DNA of 37,405 nucleotides from Treponema sp. UBA3662. GTDB lineage: Bacteria > Spirochaetota > Spirochaetia > Treponematales > Treponemataceae. Location: positions 1 through 37,405 of the forward strand of contig DFJV01000164.1 of the NCBI GenBank assembly GCA_002373205.1, written 5' to 3'. The position numbers and the translations under genes were made by a program. Positions 15,801-23,913 of the stretch are shown here, in pieces. The notes beneath the pieces were generated by a model that was given only the letters and a program-made list of their open reading frames with translations, was not told the DNA's origin and did no database searches. Positions within the stretch are counted from its first letter, which is position 1. Every line of letters begins with the position of its first letter.

Positions 15801-17482
15801 GAGCATGCCCTTCTTGGAACAGGCGCAATGTATTTTAGGCTCCAGGTGTAGCCTGCAACGTCGCCGTCACTTTCCTGTGGCTTCCATGACATTTTGAAGG
15901 TGTTGCTTTTTAGCATTCCGCTTTCGTCTTCTTCAAGGTCCTCAATGGTGGGGGCAAGCGGGGCGGTGGTGTCCCTTCTGTAAGTAAGGGTTGTTGTCTT
16001 TGACCAGTTTTCTGCGTAGTCTGTCTGCTTTACCTTAAAGTACCAGGGACCGTCTTTTGTTGCGTTTCCTTCTATTGTTGATTCCTGTGGTATTCGCATG
16101 AGTTTTTCCGGCGGCTCTGCGTCCTTGTCGTCTGTAAAGATGTAGGAAAATCCCATTATACCAGAAGAGTCTTCCGTTGCCTGAAATTCCGCCACGGCTT
16201 TTTCATCAGTTCCGCCCTTGTCCTCTTCAAAAGAAACTGGCTTTATTACCGGTGGAAGAATTGTAGAGTCTTTAAAGAGCATGAGGATTTGCTTTGAATT
16301 TTTTGAAGAACCGTTCTGAAGCCATACAAAGGAAAGGCTTTCTCCCTTTTTGGAAAGAACCGGCAATGCTGTTGACTGCGTGCTGTCTACAATCAGGTCT
16401 GGGTCACTCCACAGGGCCTTTGTTTTTTTTGAGTAGAGCACCTTGCTCATTGCATTTTGCGAGTCAGTCCAAGTAAGGAAGAAATTCCCGTCATAGTTGA
16501 AGAGGAAGGGACGAACCGCATTTCCTGTCCGGCTTATGCGCATTGGCTCGTCTTTAGGTTCTCCGCGGGAATTCAGCGTGCAGACATATATTGAAGAAAG
16601 AATACCGCCAATAGATGCGCGTTCCCATGCAAGGTAAATTGTGCCGTTGTTGTAGAAGAGGGAAGGGCGCTGGTTGTTGAACGAAGTGGCGTTCTGCATG
16701 CCGCCTGTTATCATTACAGGTTCGCTCCATTTTTTTCCGCCGTCAGACGTTGTGCTTGCAAATATCTGGAAGGAGCTTCTTCCGCCGCCTGAATACTGGG
16801 CCTGGAAAACCATCATGTCCGAAAAGCCAATGTTTATGATGTTTGGGGCAATGGGGTTGAACATGGTCTTTGTCTTAAAGTTAAAGTCGTCAAAGTCTTC
16901 CCATTTGGTTCCTTTTTTTGTTTCCGAGGACCTTGAGTATACCAGGTTGAATTTTGACTTGTTTGCGAGGGTTGCAAAGACGATGAAGTTTCCGTTTCCA
17001 AGGGCATGGATTCTTGCACCAACAAGGGGTTCATCCTGCTCTTCAAGCGGATATTCAGTAAATGTCTTTCCGTAGTCTTCGGACATAAGGACTGTTATCT
17101 GGTTTGTTGAGGAGACTACAGCGACTGCAATTCTTCCCTTTGAATTTTGCGCAGCAGAATATATCTGCGGTATTTCTCCTGAATAGCTATAGGGGCCTGC
17201 AAATCTGTCTGTCTTGCTCCAGTTCTGGCCGTCCCAGCTTGTGGTCATGGAAATGTAGATTTCTTTTTTTGCCTTGTCAACGTCCTGCCAAAAAACAGCG
17301 GAAATGCCGCCCGATTTTGCACCGGAAGATAGAACCTCTGGAAAGCGGCAGTCTTTGCTTGCGTCTGTTGCAATCCTTGGCTTTTCCCAGTAAAAGTTTT
17401 GTGCCTTTGCCAAAGATGGAATGAATGCCATCAGCAGAGCAAGAAATGTGGCTTTTTTTATTTTCTTGTACATCAACTTCAT
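12815..17482 (-). CDS. Membrane sensor phosphatase: exported beta-propeller, HAMP, PP2C/SpoIIE domain
   Basis: This 1555-residue protein starts with a signal peptide (about 1-27, ending SLAKA). A periplasmic sialidase-like propeller follows, with Asp-box repeats TSWDGQNW, SEDYGKTF and TSDGGKKW between about 65 and 250, then Ig/fibronectin-like parts to about 740. Membrane segments lie near 775-797, 842-866 and 1097-1127, with an extracytoplasmic sensor region between the last two. HAMP follows (VRPIKKLARHV), then a PP2C-type SpoIIE phosphatase from about 1215: DLSGDYFDY, CDVSGHGVPAA, TDGIEEAK and DDLTLIAI carry the metal-binding aspartates. An acidic insertion near 1395-1430 lengthens this domain. 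It probably dephosphorylates a serine/threonine-phosphorylated regulator in response to an outside signal. The ATG overlaps the stop of the 944-residue gene. Confidence 0.92.
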   Translation of the reverse strand: MKLMYKKIKKATFLALLMAFIPSLAKAQNFYWEKPRIATDASKDCRFPEVLSSGAKSGGISAVFWQDVDKAKKEIYISMTTSWDGQNWSKTDRFAGPYSYSGEIPQIYSAAQNSKGRIAVAVVSSTNQITVLMSEDYGKTFTEYPLEEQDEPLVGARIHALGNGNFIVFATLANKSKFNLVYSRSSETKKGTKWEDFDDFNFKTKTMFNPIAPNIINIGFSDMMVFQAQYSGGGRSSFQIFASTTSDGGKKWSEPVMITGGMQNATSFNNQRPSLFYNNGTIYLAWERASIGGILSSIYVCTLNSRGEPKDEPMRISRTGNAVRPFLFNYDGNFFLTWTDSQNAMSKVLYSKKTKALWSDPDLIVDSTQSTALPVLSKKGESLSFVWLQNGSSKNSKQILMLFKDSTILPPVIKPVSFEEDKGGTDEKAVAEFQATEDSSGIMGFSYIFTDDKDAEPPEKLMRIPQESTIEGNATKDGPWYFKVKQTDYAENWSKTTTLTYRRDTTAPLAPTIEDLEEDESGMLKSNTFKMSWKPQESDGDVAGYTWSLKYIAPVPRRACSSPRHPLRISPEDVKTIAAKLMEDNKEKILSVEAPPLYLKGEADVLNEEFNNIRNGLYVFSVAAIDKVGNIGKPATKAFAINKYIPVTYITAINSETDVFGDISLDILGGNFDYDGNVTAIYLDKDGKAPYDYILTESNNDFEVVSENRITNILLRTMNQGDYYIGLNHSDRGLYITKEKMLHADEHGTVKTFKKFKFVPEWVAANSEIKKNVNITKIAAVAIILLAMAIIVLSMRGLSKTAGESIEIHKEIQALIEGGIMPQEKKNRSELFTRKGIGLSTKMMAWTTLLLITIVALVILALSYIMIAREETTRVQGLQQRAKVLLDSMANGAKVNLPNASSNLLALTDLTDEAKTLTDSRYAVITGYGSEAKDTNIDYVWASNDANIASKTNTSEFVNGKSRLTVEGVDKIQEMCKALNAEAESRIKSMTVQISELTAEGISLTGKTDEKSIARIKEIGEITRQLNSRVNYELDEISKEGIGTYPAFDSTRINYKETEYLFFKPVVYHYGNEETYVHGIVFLQISTQSLIAEMHKARMAIAKIAAASIAAAILIGILSASILAGIIVRPIKKLARHVAMIRDTDDKEKLSGKEIKLRMKDEIGMLGDTVNEMTKGLVEAAIQMKNLTFGKEIQTKFLPLQQDQNGNTLTTGSLKTDGADFFSYYAGADDLSGDYFDYRQIDKDHYAIIKCDVSGHGVPAALIMVQVATLFLNAFRYWNMNNGAQNTNLSPVVEQINDLIESRGFKGRFAAFTLGILNIKTGECWFCNAGDNIVPYYDGKSRQKKFFTLPETPAAGMFSSDLISLKGGYPVVKHQFSKGDVLLLYTDGIEEAKRNFRNAESEIVTCEEPGLREGEAHENHTVGESSEEMSAERVKDIVESVFEKKSYTLKKCHDESGDEFTFDFSNCEGSAEDAIMALVSVEKVFRMYRRKNPNPSDRVKVDRKIDEFLRLHFKEYSEWCMNRSDIENDPIHIYYHGILEDPQFDDLTLIAIKKN

Positions 17483-20313
17483 TTTAGCATTCCTTCAATA
17501 CGGTTTTTAAGTTTTTGAATTTTTGCTGAGCGCAGGTTTTCAGGATTCTGCAAGAGTTCCTGAAGGTTTGCGTTTGCGGCGACGACGTTTCCGTTTTGCA
17601 GGAAGCGTATGGCCTGCTGGTATTTAGCTTCGTCTGCCGCATTAAGGGTTACAGCCGCCTGCTGTCCTGTCCTTAGGGCAATTTCATCAAGCACTGCTGT
17701 TGCGGTTGCGTTTGTCCTATCCATGCTTAGAGCCTGGTTTGCGGCTGCCTTTATTTCTGCAAGCTTTTCCGGGTCACGCCCTGCGGAATCAAGTGCCTTT
17801 TGTGCTTCCTGTGCAATTTCCTCCGCAGCTTCCTTTGCTGAGTCGTCGGTGGCTTTTTCCCTGAGCCCCCAGTTTATTTCTATGTTTGCTATAAAGTCGG
17901 AAAGTCCGGGGTAGGCCGGGTTTATTTCCTGCAGGTCCTTTAGGTCTCCGTATCCCATTAGAGACGTTGCGTCTTTTTTGGAATAGTCAATTTGCTTAAG
18001 TTCCTTTAGGTGGTTGGCATAGGTGTTGTTGAATGCCTTTGGGTCAAGAATCTTGTCTACCTTAAAGGCAAGAATAGTTGCTTCGTGATTGTGGGGGTAG
18101 ACAAGTTTTAGCTCTTCAAGCTTTTCCTTTGCCTTTCTTAGGTGGGCCATTCCGTCACGCTTTTTGCCCTTGTTTATTTCGCTTGTGCCGAGCGTGTAAT
18201 AGTTGTCGCAGAGGGAAAGAATCTGGGACATTTCCGGGTAGAGCGGATCTTCTGGGTTTAGGACACGTCCGTTTTTTATGGTGAGGGCTGTTGTAACAAG
18301 CTGCCGGAATCTTTCTAGCTCTTCATCAGCGTCCAGGGGAGTATCCATGAATGTTTCCCATTCCTGCCTTACGTTGTCTGCCCTTATTATGTTCTCGTTT
18401 GCTTCTTCGTAGTTGCCGGCGTAGTAGTTGACGCGGATTTCCCTCTTGTAGTCCCTTAGGTTGCTTATTAGCATTGGCCTCTGCTTTTTTACAATTTCCT
18501 GCTTTAGGGAAGAAAGGTTTTCGTAGGTCTGGTCCTGAATGTCCGCGTCTTTTTTCATTACGGACAGGATAGAGTCGTAGGTTTTTGAAGCCTTTTCCAG
18601 ATTTATCTGCGCAGTAGAAAGGTTTTCGTTTTCGTATGCGCTAAGGGCCCTGCTGTAGTACATGTTCACTTCGTTTATTGCAATTCTTGCTTCCAGCTGC
18701 TGGTTCCTTATCTTTTCCGAATTTGCCTTAAGCGTTTTTTTGAACTGCTCAAATTTCTTAAGCTGTTCGCCTAGCTTTTTTTGAATTGACTGGACGTCCG
18801 ACTTGTAGTATTTTCCGGCGCCATTGAATGGAGCATTTGCGCTTTCCAGGGCTTTTATGTCTTCACGTGTGGTTTTTAGAAGGTCATCCGACTGCCTTAT
18901 AAAGTCCGTTGGGTGCTGCTTTGGGGTATCGTCCGATTCATCTTCTTCCAAATTCTTTTCAAGTCCAGGGGCAAGAATCTTTATCTGCTCGTAAAGCGTC
19001 TGGTCGTCTTCGTAGAGCCGTGTTCCAGCATCAAGAAGCCTGTCTCCTGCCTTGGCAAGAATTTCCTTTCCTGTTTTTTCGCAGTAGTTCTGGATGAATG
19101 AATATGTCTTTTCGTAGGACTCTGTGCTTTTTGTCCAGCGGGGAACCTGCTTGGGAAATGACTTTGCGCCTTTTAGCCATTTGTCCTTCCTTGCGTCTTC
19201 CGCCAAGCTTATGAAGGATGAATATTCGTTTGCAAGGTCTATGTATTCCTTTATGGTCTGCTCGTTGCCTTCCCTCATGGCCTGCATTGCATCTGGCTTC
19301 TTTTCTTCCGCCTCGCCGTGTTTCTGATTCAGCAGTGAAAGTTTTTCCGCCGTGTCTATAAGAGAAAGGTTCTTTTCTCCAGCAAGCTCCAGCAAGTCCG
19401 CAGATTCAAGCATTGCCTTGTTTGCCCTTTTTTGCCTTTCAGAAAGCTTTCCCGCAAGGAGTGACTTTAGCTCAAGGATGTTTTTCATCGTGGATGCCAA
19501 GGGAGAAAATTCGCCTGCTGCCTTGCGTGCTCCTTCATAGGAATCTTTTGGAGTAAAGATGGAGTCTTCTGCCATTGCCAAGTCAATGATGCTTTGGAGT
19601 TCTTCTTCTTTTTCTGTGATTACTTCCAGAAGCCCCTGGTCTATGCTGTTCCAGTGTGCGTCCAGTGCGCCTATGATTCCTGTGTAGGGAGTCTTTTCTG
19701 TTCCAAGGATGAATTTTTCGCAAAATGAAAGCCAACATTCATCGTTTATTTCTTTTTGGGACTTTAGCGTCTTAAAGAGTTCGCTTATTTTTACGCCCTC
19801 GTCATAGATGCTGTTCCTTATGGTGGAGAAGCTTTCCAGGTTTTCCCTTATTGACTGTATGTTCTGGTTTGCCTCTTCGTACAATGAATTTTCAACGGAG
19901 CTTTTTAGGCCGGAGTTTAGGGAGTGGAGCTTTGCCTGCATTGAAGAATATTGAATTTCAAGCTCCAGTACGCGCTCTATGGAGGCTTTTACCTGCTGAA
20001 TTTCAGGCTGGCCTTTGCGTTTTCTTTCATACTGCTGCTTTTTTAGGGTAAAGGTAATGGGATCCCTTGTGAATTTGTGCACGGCTTTTAGATACTGTCC
20101 GTTTTGGGCAAGTTCAAAGGCTTCTTGCATTTTTTGGTTGAATTCATCTGGATATTTTGGGTATTCAACTGTGAATTCCCTTCCTTCCGATTTTTCTTCA
20201 GGAGAAGGTGGGGTTGCCTTGTCTTTTTTGCCGGACGCAAATGCCGCTTCCGTAAAGCCTAGCGTGAGAATGCATAAAAAGAAAACTCTGAATATTTTTT
20301 GCGGGCGTTTCAA
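17479..20313 (-). CDS. Large exported helical repeat protein
   Basis: I do not recognise a named family. The 944-residue protein has a signal peptide (residues about 1-27, ending AAFA before SGKKDK), a charged low-complexity stretch, and then almost entirely helix with coiled-coil and TPR-like character. Examples are FELAQNGQYLKAVHKF near 65, YYSRALSAYENENLSTAQINLEKA near 555, YYAGNYEEANENIIRADN near 630 and the C-terminal AIRFLQNGNVVAANANLQELLQ. There is no lipobox, so it should be periplasmic. The start is a TTG with GGAG five bases upstream. It ends in a 4-base overlap with the sensor phosphatase, so the two are co-translated and it is a good candidate for a periplasmic partner of the propeller. 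Confidence 0.88.
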   Translation of the reverse strand: MKRPQKIFRVFFLCILTLGFTEAAFASGKKDKATPPSPEEKSEGREFTVEYPKYPDEFNQKMQEAFELAQNGQYLKAVHKFTRDPITFTLKKQQYERKRKGQPEIQQVKASIERVLELEIQYSSMQAKLHSLNSGLKSSVENSLYEEANQNIQSIRENLESFSTIRNSIYDEGVKISELFKTLKSQKEINDECWLSFCEKFILGTEKTPYTGIIGALDAHWNSIDQGLLEVITEKEEELQSIIDLAMAEDSIFTPKDSYEGARKAAGEFSPLASTMKNILELKSLLAGKLSERQKRANKAMLESADLLELAGEKNLSLIDTAEKLSLLNQKHGEAEEKKPDAMQAMREGNEQTIKEYIDLANEYSSFISLAEDARKDKWLKGAKSFPKQVPRWTKSTESYEKTYSFIQNYCEKTGKEILAKAGDRLLDAGTRLYEDDQTLYEQIKILAPGLEKNLEEDESDDTPKQHPTDFIRQSDDLLKTTREDIKALESANAPFNGAGKYYKSDVQSIQKKLGEQLKKFEQFKKTLKANSEKIRNQQLEARIAINEVNMYYSRALSAYENENLSTAQINLEKASKTYDSILSVMKKDADIQDQTYENLSSLKQEIVKKQRPMLISNLRDYKREIRVNYYAGNYEEANENIIRADNVRQEWETFMDTPLDADEELERFRQLVTTALTIKNGRVLNPEDPLYPEMSQILSLCDNYYTLGTSEINKGKKRDGMAHLRKAKEKLEELKLVYPHNHEATILAFKVDKILDPKAFNNTYANHLKELKQIDYSKKDATSLMGYGDLKDLQEINPAYPGLSDFIANIEINWGLREKATDDSAKEAAEEIAQEAQKALDSAGRDPEKLAEIKAAANQALSMDRTNATATAVLDEIALRTGQQAAVTLNAADEAKYQQAIRFLQNGNVVAANANLQELLQNPENLRSAKIQKLKNRIEGMLK

Positions 20314-20396
20314 TTTTTCTCCATGCTTTTTGTTTAAAATAAGCCTTATCTTGTTTTCGGCAATTAAGCAAAGATAATTGAGTGCCCTAACTTTCC

Positions 20397-21992
20397 TTAT
20401 TTTTTGCGGGAGAAAACGCGGTATGTAATCCAGGGGAATATGGAATGTTCCCGCTCAATGTTGGTTAGCCATTCAGTGCTTACCGTATTGCTTGCAAGAG
20501 AGTCGAATACCGTTGTAAAGGATAGTATGTGCTTTTTGAAGGATTCCGCCGCAAAGTTGGGTAGTTTCTGCTCGTGCAGCATGGAAGGCCAGGCTCCGCT
20601 TTGCGCAAGAAGCACTTCCTTTGCACCTGTGTCAAGAAGGCGTGCCTTTAGGCCGGTTTCACCGGGGAATCTTTCTGTTAAGTCTATGACCCTTTCCGTT
20701 GCTGTGCGGACGTAGCGGTACATGTAGCTGTTGCTGCTGTCCAAAAGGTCCTCCCCGTAGCCGCTTCCGCTTTCACCGCAAGGGTAGAGCGTTGTCTTTG
20801 GCAGGGAGAACTGCTTTTCCAGGTTTTCACGGCAAAGAGAAAGTCTTATTTTTTCTTCTTGTTTTGATTCCCCGCATACCAGTCGTATTACTTCTTCCAG
20901 CCAGTCAATGCCTTCAAACCAGGTCTGGCCGAGGAGTTCAGCGGGAATGGTGCAGGTAAGGATTGCGTCCTGTCCTTCTTCCATAAGGGATGATGCCTTG
21001 TTGAGCTTTTCCTTTTTTGAGCTGTAGAAGGCAAGTGCGTCTCTTTTTACCTGTTCATGGGCTTTTTTTGCATCGTATACTTTGGAATCGTTTGCCGTGT
21101 ACTTGTAGCCTGTCTGTATGCGGATTCTGCTGTTTCCAAGAAAGTTTTCTAGCTCTGCGCCTTCAAGGGAGAATCCAATGTCTTCATTCTGGTTTCTGTA
21201 GGCACCATTGTGGGCAAAACCCTTGTCTTTGTCCGTAATGTCCTGTGGAGTCTCGTTGTCCTTTGCAAATATTACAAGGGAGCGGTTGGTCCTTACCGGG
21301 GAAAAGATTCCTGTTGAAGGGCAGTCCTTGGAAAAAAGCAGGGCCTTTGTGTCTACAATAGTGTAATTCATGTTGTAGGAGCGGATTACGCTTTCAAGCT
21401 CGTTTGCCCAGCCAAGATATGGCAGGTAGAATCCGTCTCCGCTTTCTTCAAAGAAATTCTTCTGGGCGCGGATTCCTGTCTCTACCTGTGCGTTCAAAGC
21501 TTCCTTGAGGTCTGCGTAGTGGGGAAGATAGGCGTATGTAGCTGCGGTTGCAATAAGCTCAACGTAGTCGCGCTCTGCAAAGTCCTTGAATGCTGCCACG
21601 AGGTTCTTCTGGTAGCGGTCTGTAAAGTCAACCCGTGTTTTCTGAAGCCGTGCAAGGCAGCTCCTAACCTGGTCAAGAACTGCGGGGTCGTTTTTGTTGC
21701 GCTCAAGCTCTACGTCGCCAAGGGCAATGCGCCTGTCAAGATAGTTTATGTATTGTTCCTGCACAACTTCGTCGGACAAAAGCGTGCAGAGTACGGGACT
21801 AAGCACCAGTCCCAGCTTAAAAGGAATGTTTTCTGCGCTGAGTTTTGTAAAAAGATTCAAAAGCGGAATATAGGTGTCTGTTATTGCCCCGAACAAAATG
21901 TCGTTCTGGGCGGAGAAACCTTCGTCTGTCTTTTGGTTGCGGATGTAGCCTTGTTCCGCAGCAATTACTATTATCAACTTCTTATCTGACAA
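20397..21992 (-). CDS. GH57/DUF1957-fold protein, probably catalytically inactive
   Basis: The 531-residue protein aligns by eye with glycoside hydrolase family 57 alpha-glucan branching enzymes, including the DUF1957-type C-terminal region. Key residues are replaced. The first motif, usually L-H-A-H-Q-P, reads IAAEQG (residues 10-15). The TH of the second motif is TY (153). The nucleophile motif W-L-P-E reads YLPY (189-192). The motif with the acid/base Asp, normally D-x-E-L-F-G-H-W-W, reads PAELLGQTW (350-358). The fold elements between are kept (VELIATAATYAYLP, WFEGIDWLEE, LLAQSGAWP). It may bind glucan or another polymer rather than cleave it. The start is a TTG after GGGG, 42 bases downstream of the DUF4912-like gene. 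Confidence 0.85.
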   Translation of the reverse strand: MSDKKLIIVIAAEQGYIRNQKTDEGFSAQNDILFGAITDTYIPLLNLFTKLSAENIPFKLGLVLSPVLCTLLSDEVVQEQYINYLDRRIALGDVELERNKNDPAVLDQVRSCLARLQKTRVDFTDRYQKNLVAAFKDFAERDYVELIATAATYAYLPHYADLKEALNAQVETGIRAQKNFFEESGDGFYLPYLGWANELESVIRSYNMNYTIVDTKALLFSKDCPSTGIFSPVRTNRSLVIFAKDNETPQDITDKDKGFAHNGAYRNQNEDIGFSLEGAELENFLGNSRIRIQTGYKYTANDSKVYDAKKAHEQVKRDALAFYSSKKEKLNKASSLMEEGQDAILTCTIPAELLGQTWFEGIDWLEEVIRLVCGESKQEEKIRLSLCRENLEKQFSLPKTTLYPCGESGSGYGEDLLDSSNSYMYRYVRTATERVIDLTERFPGETGLKARLLDTGAKEVLLAQSGAWPSMLHEQKLPNFAAESFKKHILSFTTVFDSLASNTVSTEWLTNIEREHSIFPWITYRVFSRKK

Positions 21993-22034
21993 TTTTAAAC
22001 CCCGTGATCACATTCTTGTTTTTAAATTCATTTT

Positions 22035-22706
22035 TTATGAAAAAGATTCCCTGTGCTCCCTGAATTGGGCGCTCAAAAGCTGCTCAAAACCGGAAAGAGA
22101 AACCAGAGGCGGAACCTGAACCTTTTGTCCCGGTTTTATTCCCGCAATTACAGGATTCTCCTGTGGAATCTGTATTTTTTCCGTAAAGGCGATTATTTCT
22201 GGCTTTTCGGAAGGGCTTTCCGCCGGAATTTTTAGCTCTATTGCAAAGCTCTTTGTTCCCGGAGGCAGAAGCACATACTGTTCTCCGCAGCGGGAAGATG
22301 CCTTTATGTCAAAAAAGTCGGAAGGTGTTTCTGCATTCTCGTCGTTGAAAATGCAGACGTGAAGGTACATTCCCTCTGTTCCGTTTCCGTTCTCCCCCTG
22401 AAGATTGCTCCTTGTGTCCCAAAATACAAATGCCCATGCAGGGTTGTGCAGAACAGCGCGGATTTTTGTCTCGTTATATGATTTTGGCAAGTTTTCCGGA
22501 AGTTCCACTTCACCCTTGGCTATGATTACGTTTTCTTCGTTTTCTTCCTTATCCTGAATCTCTTCTGCCACTTCAAGGAGGTCTCCGATTATGAAGCGAC
22601 GGTTAAGGTTTTCCGGTATGTCTATTCCGTAGTAGTCTGCCAAAGAAATTAAGTCTGCCGTGGAAATGGACTCAAGGTATTCCCGGGAGAGGTTGTTTTT
22701 ATTCAT
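22035..22706 (-). CDS. DUF4912-like protein
   Basis: This 223-residue protein has an N-terminal SAP/Rho-N-like helical segment (LSREYLESISTADLISLADYYGID). An acidic linker follows, and then a beta-rich domain with the features I associate with DUF4912: AVLHNPAWAFVFWDTRS, YLHVCIFND, FFDIKASSRCGEQYVLLPPGTKSFAIELK. As I recall, such genes often lie next to GH57/DUF1957 genes, as here. A role in glucan metabolism or envelope polymer sensing is possible but unproven. The ATG at 22706 is chosen because the family sequence starts here and a TTGACA promoter ends 9 bases before it; the frame is open to a TTG at 22760 that would overlap the promoter. Confidence 0.75.
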   Translation of the reverse strand: MNKNNLSREYLESISTADLISLADYYGIDIPENLNRRFIIGDLLEVAEEIQDKEENEENVIIAKGEVELPENLPKSYNETKIRAVLHNPAWAFVFWDTRSNLQGENGNGTEGMYLHVCIFNDENAETPSDFFDIKASSRCGEQYVLLPPGTKSFAIELKIPAESPSEKPEIIAFTEKIQIPQENPVIAGIKPGQKVQVPPLVSLSGFEQLLSAQFREHRESFS

Positions 22707-22715
22707 AACGTTATA

Positions 22716-22744
22716 ATAATCGTTAAAAAACAGCTTTGTGTCAA
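22716..22744 (-). promoter_or_regulatory. Promoter of the DUF4912 / GH57-like / helical / phosphatase gene group
   Basis: On the minus strand TTGACA (22739-22744) and GATTAT (22716-22721) are 17 bases apart. Only 9 bases lie between the -10 and the ATG, and no ribosome site is seen. The rest of 22761-23019 holds the terminator at 22896-22942 and otherwise only AT-rich sequence. Confidence 0.6.
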
Positions 22745-22895
22745 GTAAAAATTTTGGCAATTATGGAAGGTAAGTGCAAATCTAAAACAATTTTAAGTTT
22801 TTTGTTCTAAAAGCCGGCACTCTTTATGTACGGTGAAAGTTCAGTTTGTAAAAAGCACTTGTCTTACGCACTGGGGTGGTGTAGGAAAGAAAGGC

Positions 22896-22942
22896 AAAAA
22901 AAATGCCCTGTCAGTGGGATTAGTGGGAAAAGCTGACAGAGC
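22896..22942 (-). terminator. Terminator downstream of the coiled-coil gene
   Basis: On the minus strand GCTCTGTCAG and CTGACAGGGC form a 10-bp stem (one G-T pair) with an 18-base loop, followed by a run of eight T. It should end the transcript of the 214-residue protein and insulate the next promoter at 22744. Confidence 0.8.
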
Positions 22943-23019
22943 TGAGTGGGAATCGTTCAATATAAATAGTGGGTTTATACTGAATCTACTTTGGAGTATA
23001 CACTATATGTAGGGTTGTG

Positions 23020-23664
23020 TCAAATTCTTTTTGCACTTTTTTGAGATTTTCCACTCTTTTTTTCTTGAATTTTCCTTGGGCGGCCACCTTTTTTACCGTT
23101 TTCGCGGGATGCGGCGGCTTTTTTTTCTGTTTTTATGCTTCCAAGGAGCTTGGCTGCATCTTCCCTGCCTTCAAGAACTTCATTTTTCCATAGCGAAAGT
23201 TTTTTGCTGTCCGTGCGCAGGCTGTAGATTTCTTCCATGGCTTTTAGGGCGGATGAAAGCTTTCTCTCTATGTTCTGCCTGAATATTTTGTTGCGGCAAA
23301 GTTCCAGGGACTGCTGCATAAAGACAATCTCGTCCAGGCAGTCTTTGGAAAGGGTGCAGATGTTGTCCACAAATTCTGCCATTGTGGCGGATTTTTTGCG
23401 TTCGGTTTCTGCTTCCTGTTTTTTTTCCTGTTCCTGCTTGAAAGGCTTTAGTGCACTTACAATTTTTGTGTCGGCAGGCCCGAGTTCTACTTCCGTGCTG
23501 TCTTTTTCCATGCTGTAACGCAAAAATACCATGGAAATGTTAAAGCTGAGCGTGCGTAGTTCTGCAAGACGGTCGTAGTCTGCGTCCGGATTTTCCTTTA
23601 GTTCTTTGATTTCTTCGGCAACCTTGTCCTGGAGCCGTCTGATTTCTCTAAGCGTAACTGTCAT
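23020..23664 (-). CDS. Coiled-coil protein with basic C-terminal tail
   Basis: I do not recognise this 214-residue protein. It is soluble and almost wholly helical: REIRRLQDKVAEEIKELKENP at the start, a KQEQEKKQEAETERKK coiled coil near 75-90, and further helices to about 175. The last 40 residues are strongly basic with SRENGKKGGRPRK, similar to the GRP core of AT-hooks, so DNA or RNA binding is plausible. The ATG at 23664 has GAGGGG about 6 bases upstream. It stands alone between its own promoter and terminator. Confidence 0.75.
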   Translation of the reverse strand: MTVTLREIRRLQDKVAEEIKELKENPDADYDRLAELRTLSFNISMVFLRYSMEKDSTEVELGPADTKIVSALKPFKQEQEKKQEAETERKKSATMAEFVDNICTLSKDCLDEIVFMQQSLELCRNKIFRQNIERKLSSALKAMEEIYSLRTDSKKLSLWKNEVLEGREDAAKLLGSIKTEKKAAASRENGKKGGRPRKIQEKKSGKSQKSAKRI

Positions 23665-23689
23665 TTTCCCCTCTGTCCACTGTTATTTA

Positions 23690-23718
23690 ATTCTATAAAG
23701 AAAACTTAAAAAAGTCAA
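23690..23718 (-). promoter_or_regulatory. Promoter of the coiled-coil gene
   Basis: On the minus strand TTGACT (23713-23718) and TAGAAT (23690-23695) are 17 bases apart, giving a leader of about 20 bases with GAGGGG before the ATG at 23664. Confidence 0.75.
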
Positions 23719-23751
23719 CGTTAGGATTTTGGACTTTTCTTTGCAGACACC

Positions 23752-23850
23752 AATTCCCATTGGGGCGTTGCGGGGCTTAGCAAAGGGAGTGCCCCGCAGA
23801 AGGGGTAGCGACCAACGGAGTGGGCGCGAGGGGAAGGCTTTCCCCTCCTG
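23752..23850. repeat. GC-rich palindromic intergenic repeat
   Basis: This non-coding stretch contains a perfect GCGGGGC/GCCCCGC stem (23770-23776 with 23791-23797) and a tight GAGGGGAA/TTCCCCTC hairpin with a 4-base loop (23828-23847). Its composition differs sharply from the AT-rich flanks. Neither hairpin is followed by T on either strand, so it is not a terminator. It is another member of the GC-rich intergenic repeats in this window, though its sequence differs from the 4018/12729 pair. Confidence 0.6.
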
Positions 23851-23913
23851 AATGATAAAAATCCTCTATAGTAATGGCTTAACTTGGATGGGGAAAATTC
23901 CGATAAAAAAGAG

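Noticed and set aside
22826..22936. Possible 36-codon open frame (MYGESSVCKKHLSYAL...) in the 22761-23019 gap
   Set aside because: It has no ribosome site and its end overlaps the minus-strand terminator; no support beyond being open.
22913..22973. Four AGTGGG words that looked like spaced regulator sites
   Set aside because: Two of them fall in the loop of the terminator at 22896-22942 and spacing is irregular (9, 23, 23), so chance is likely.
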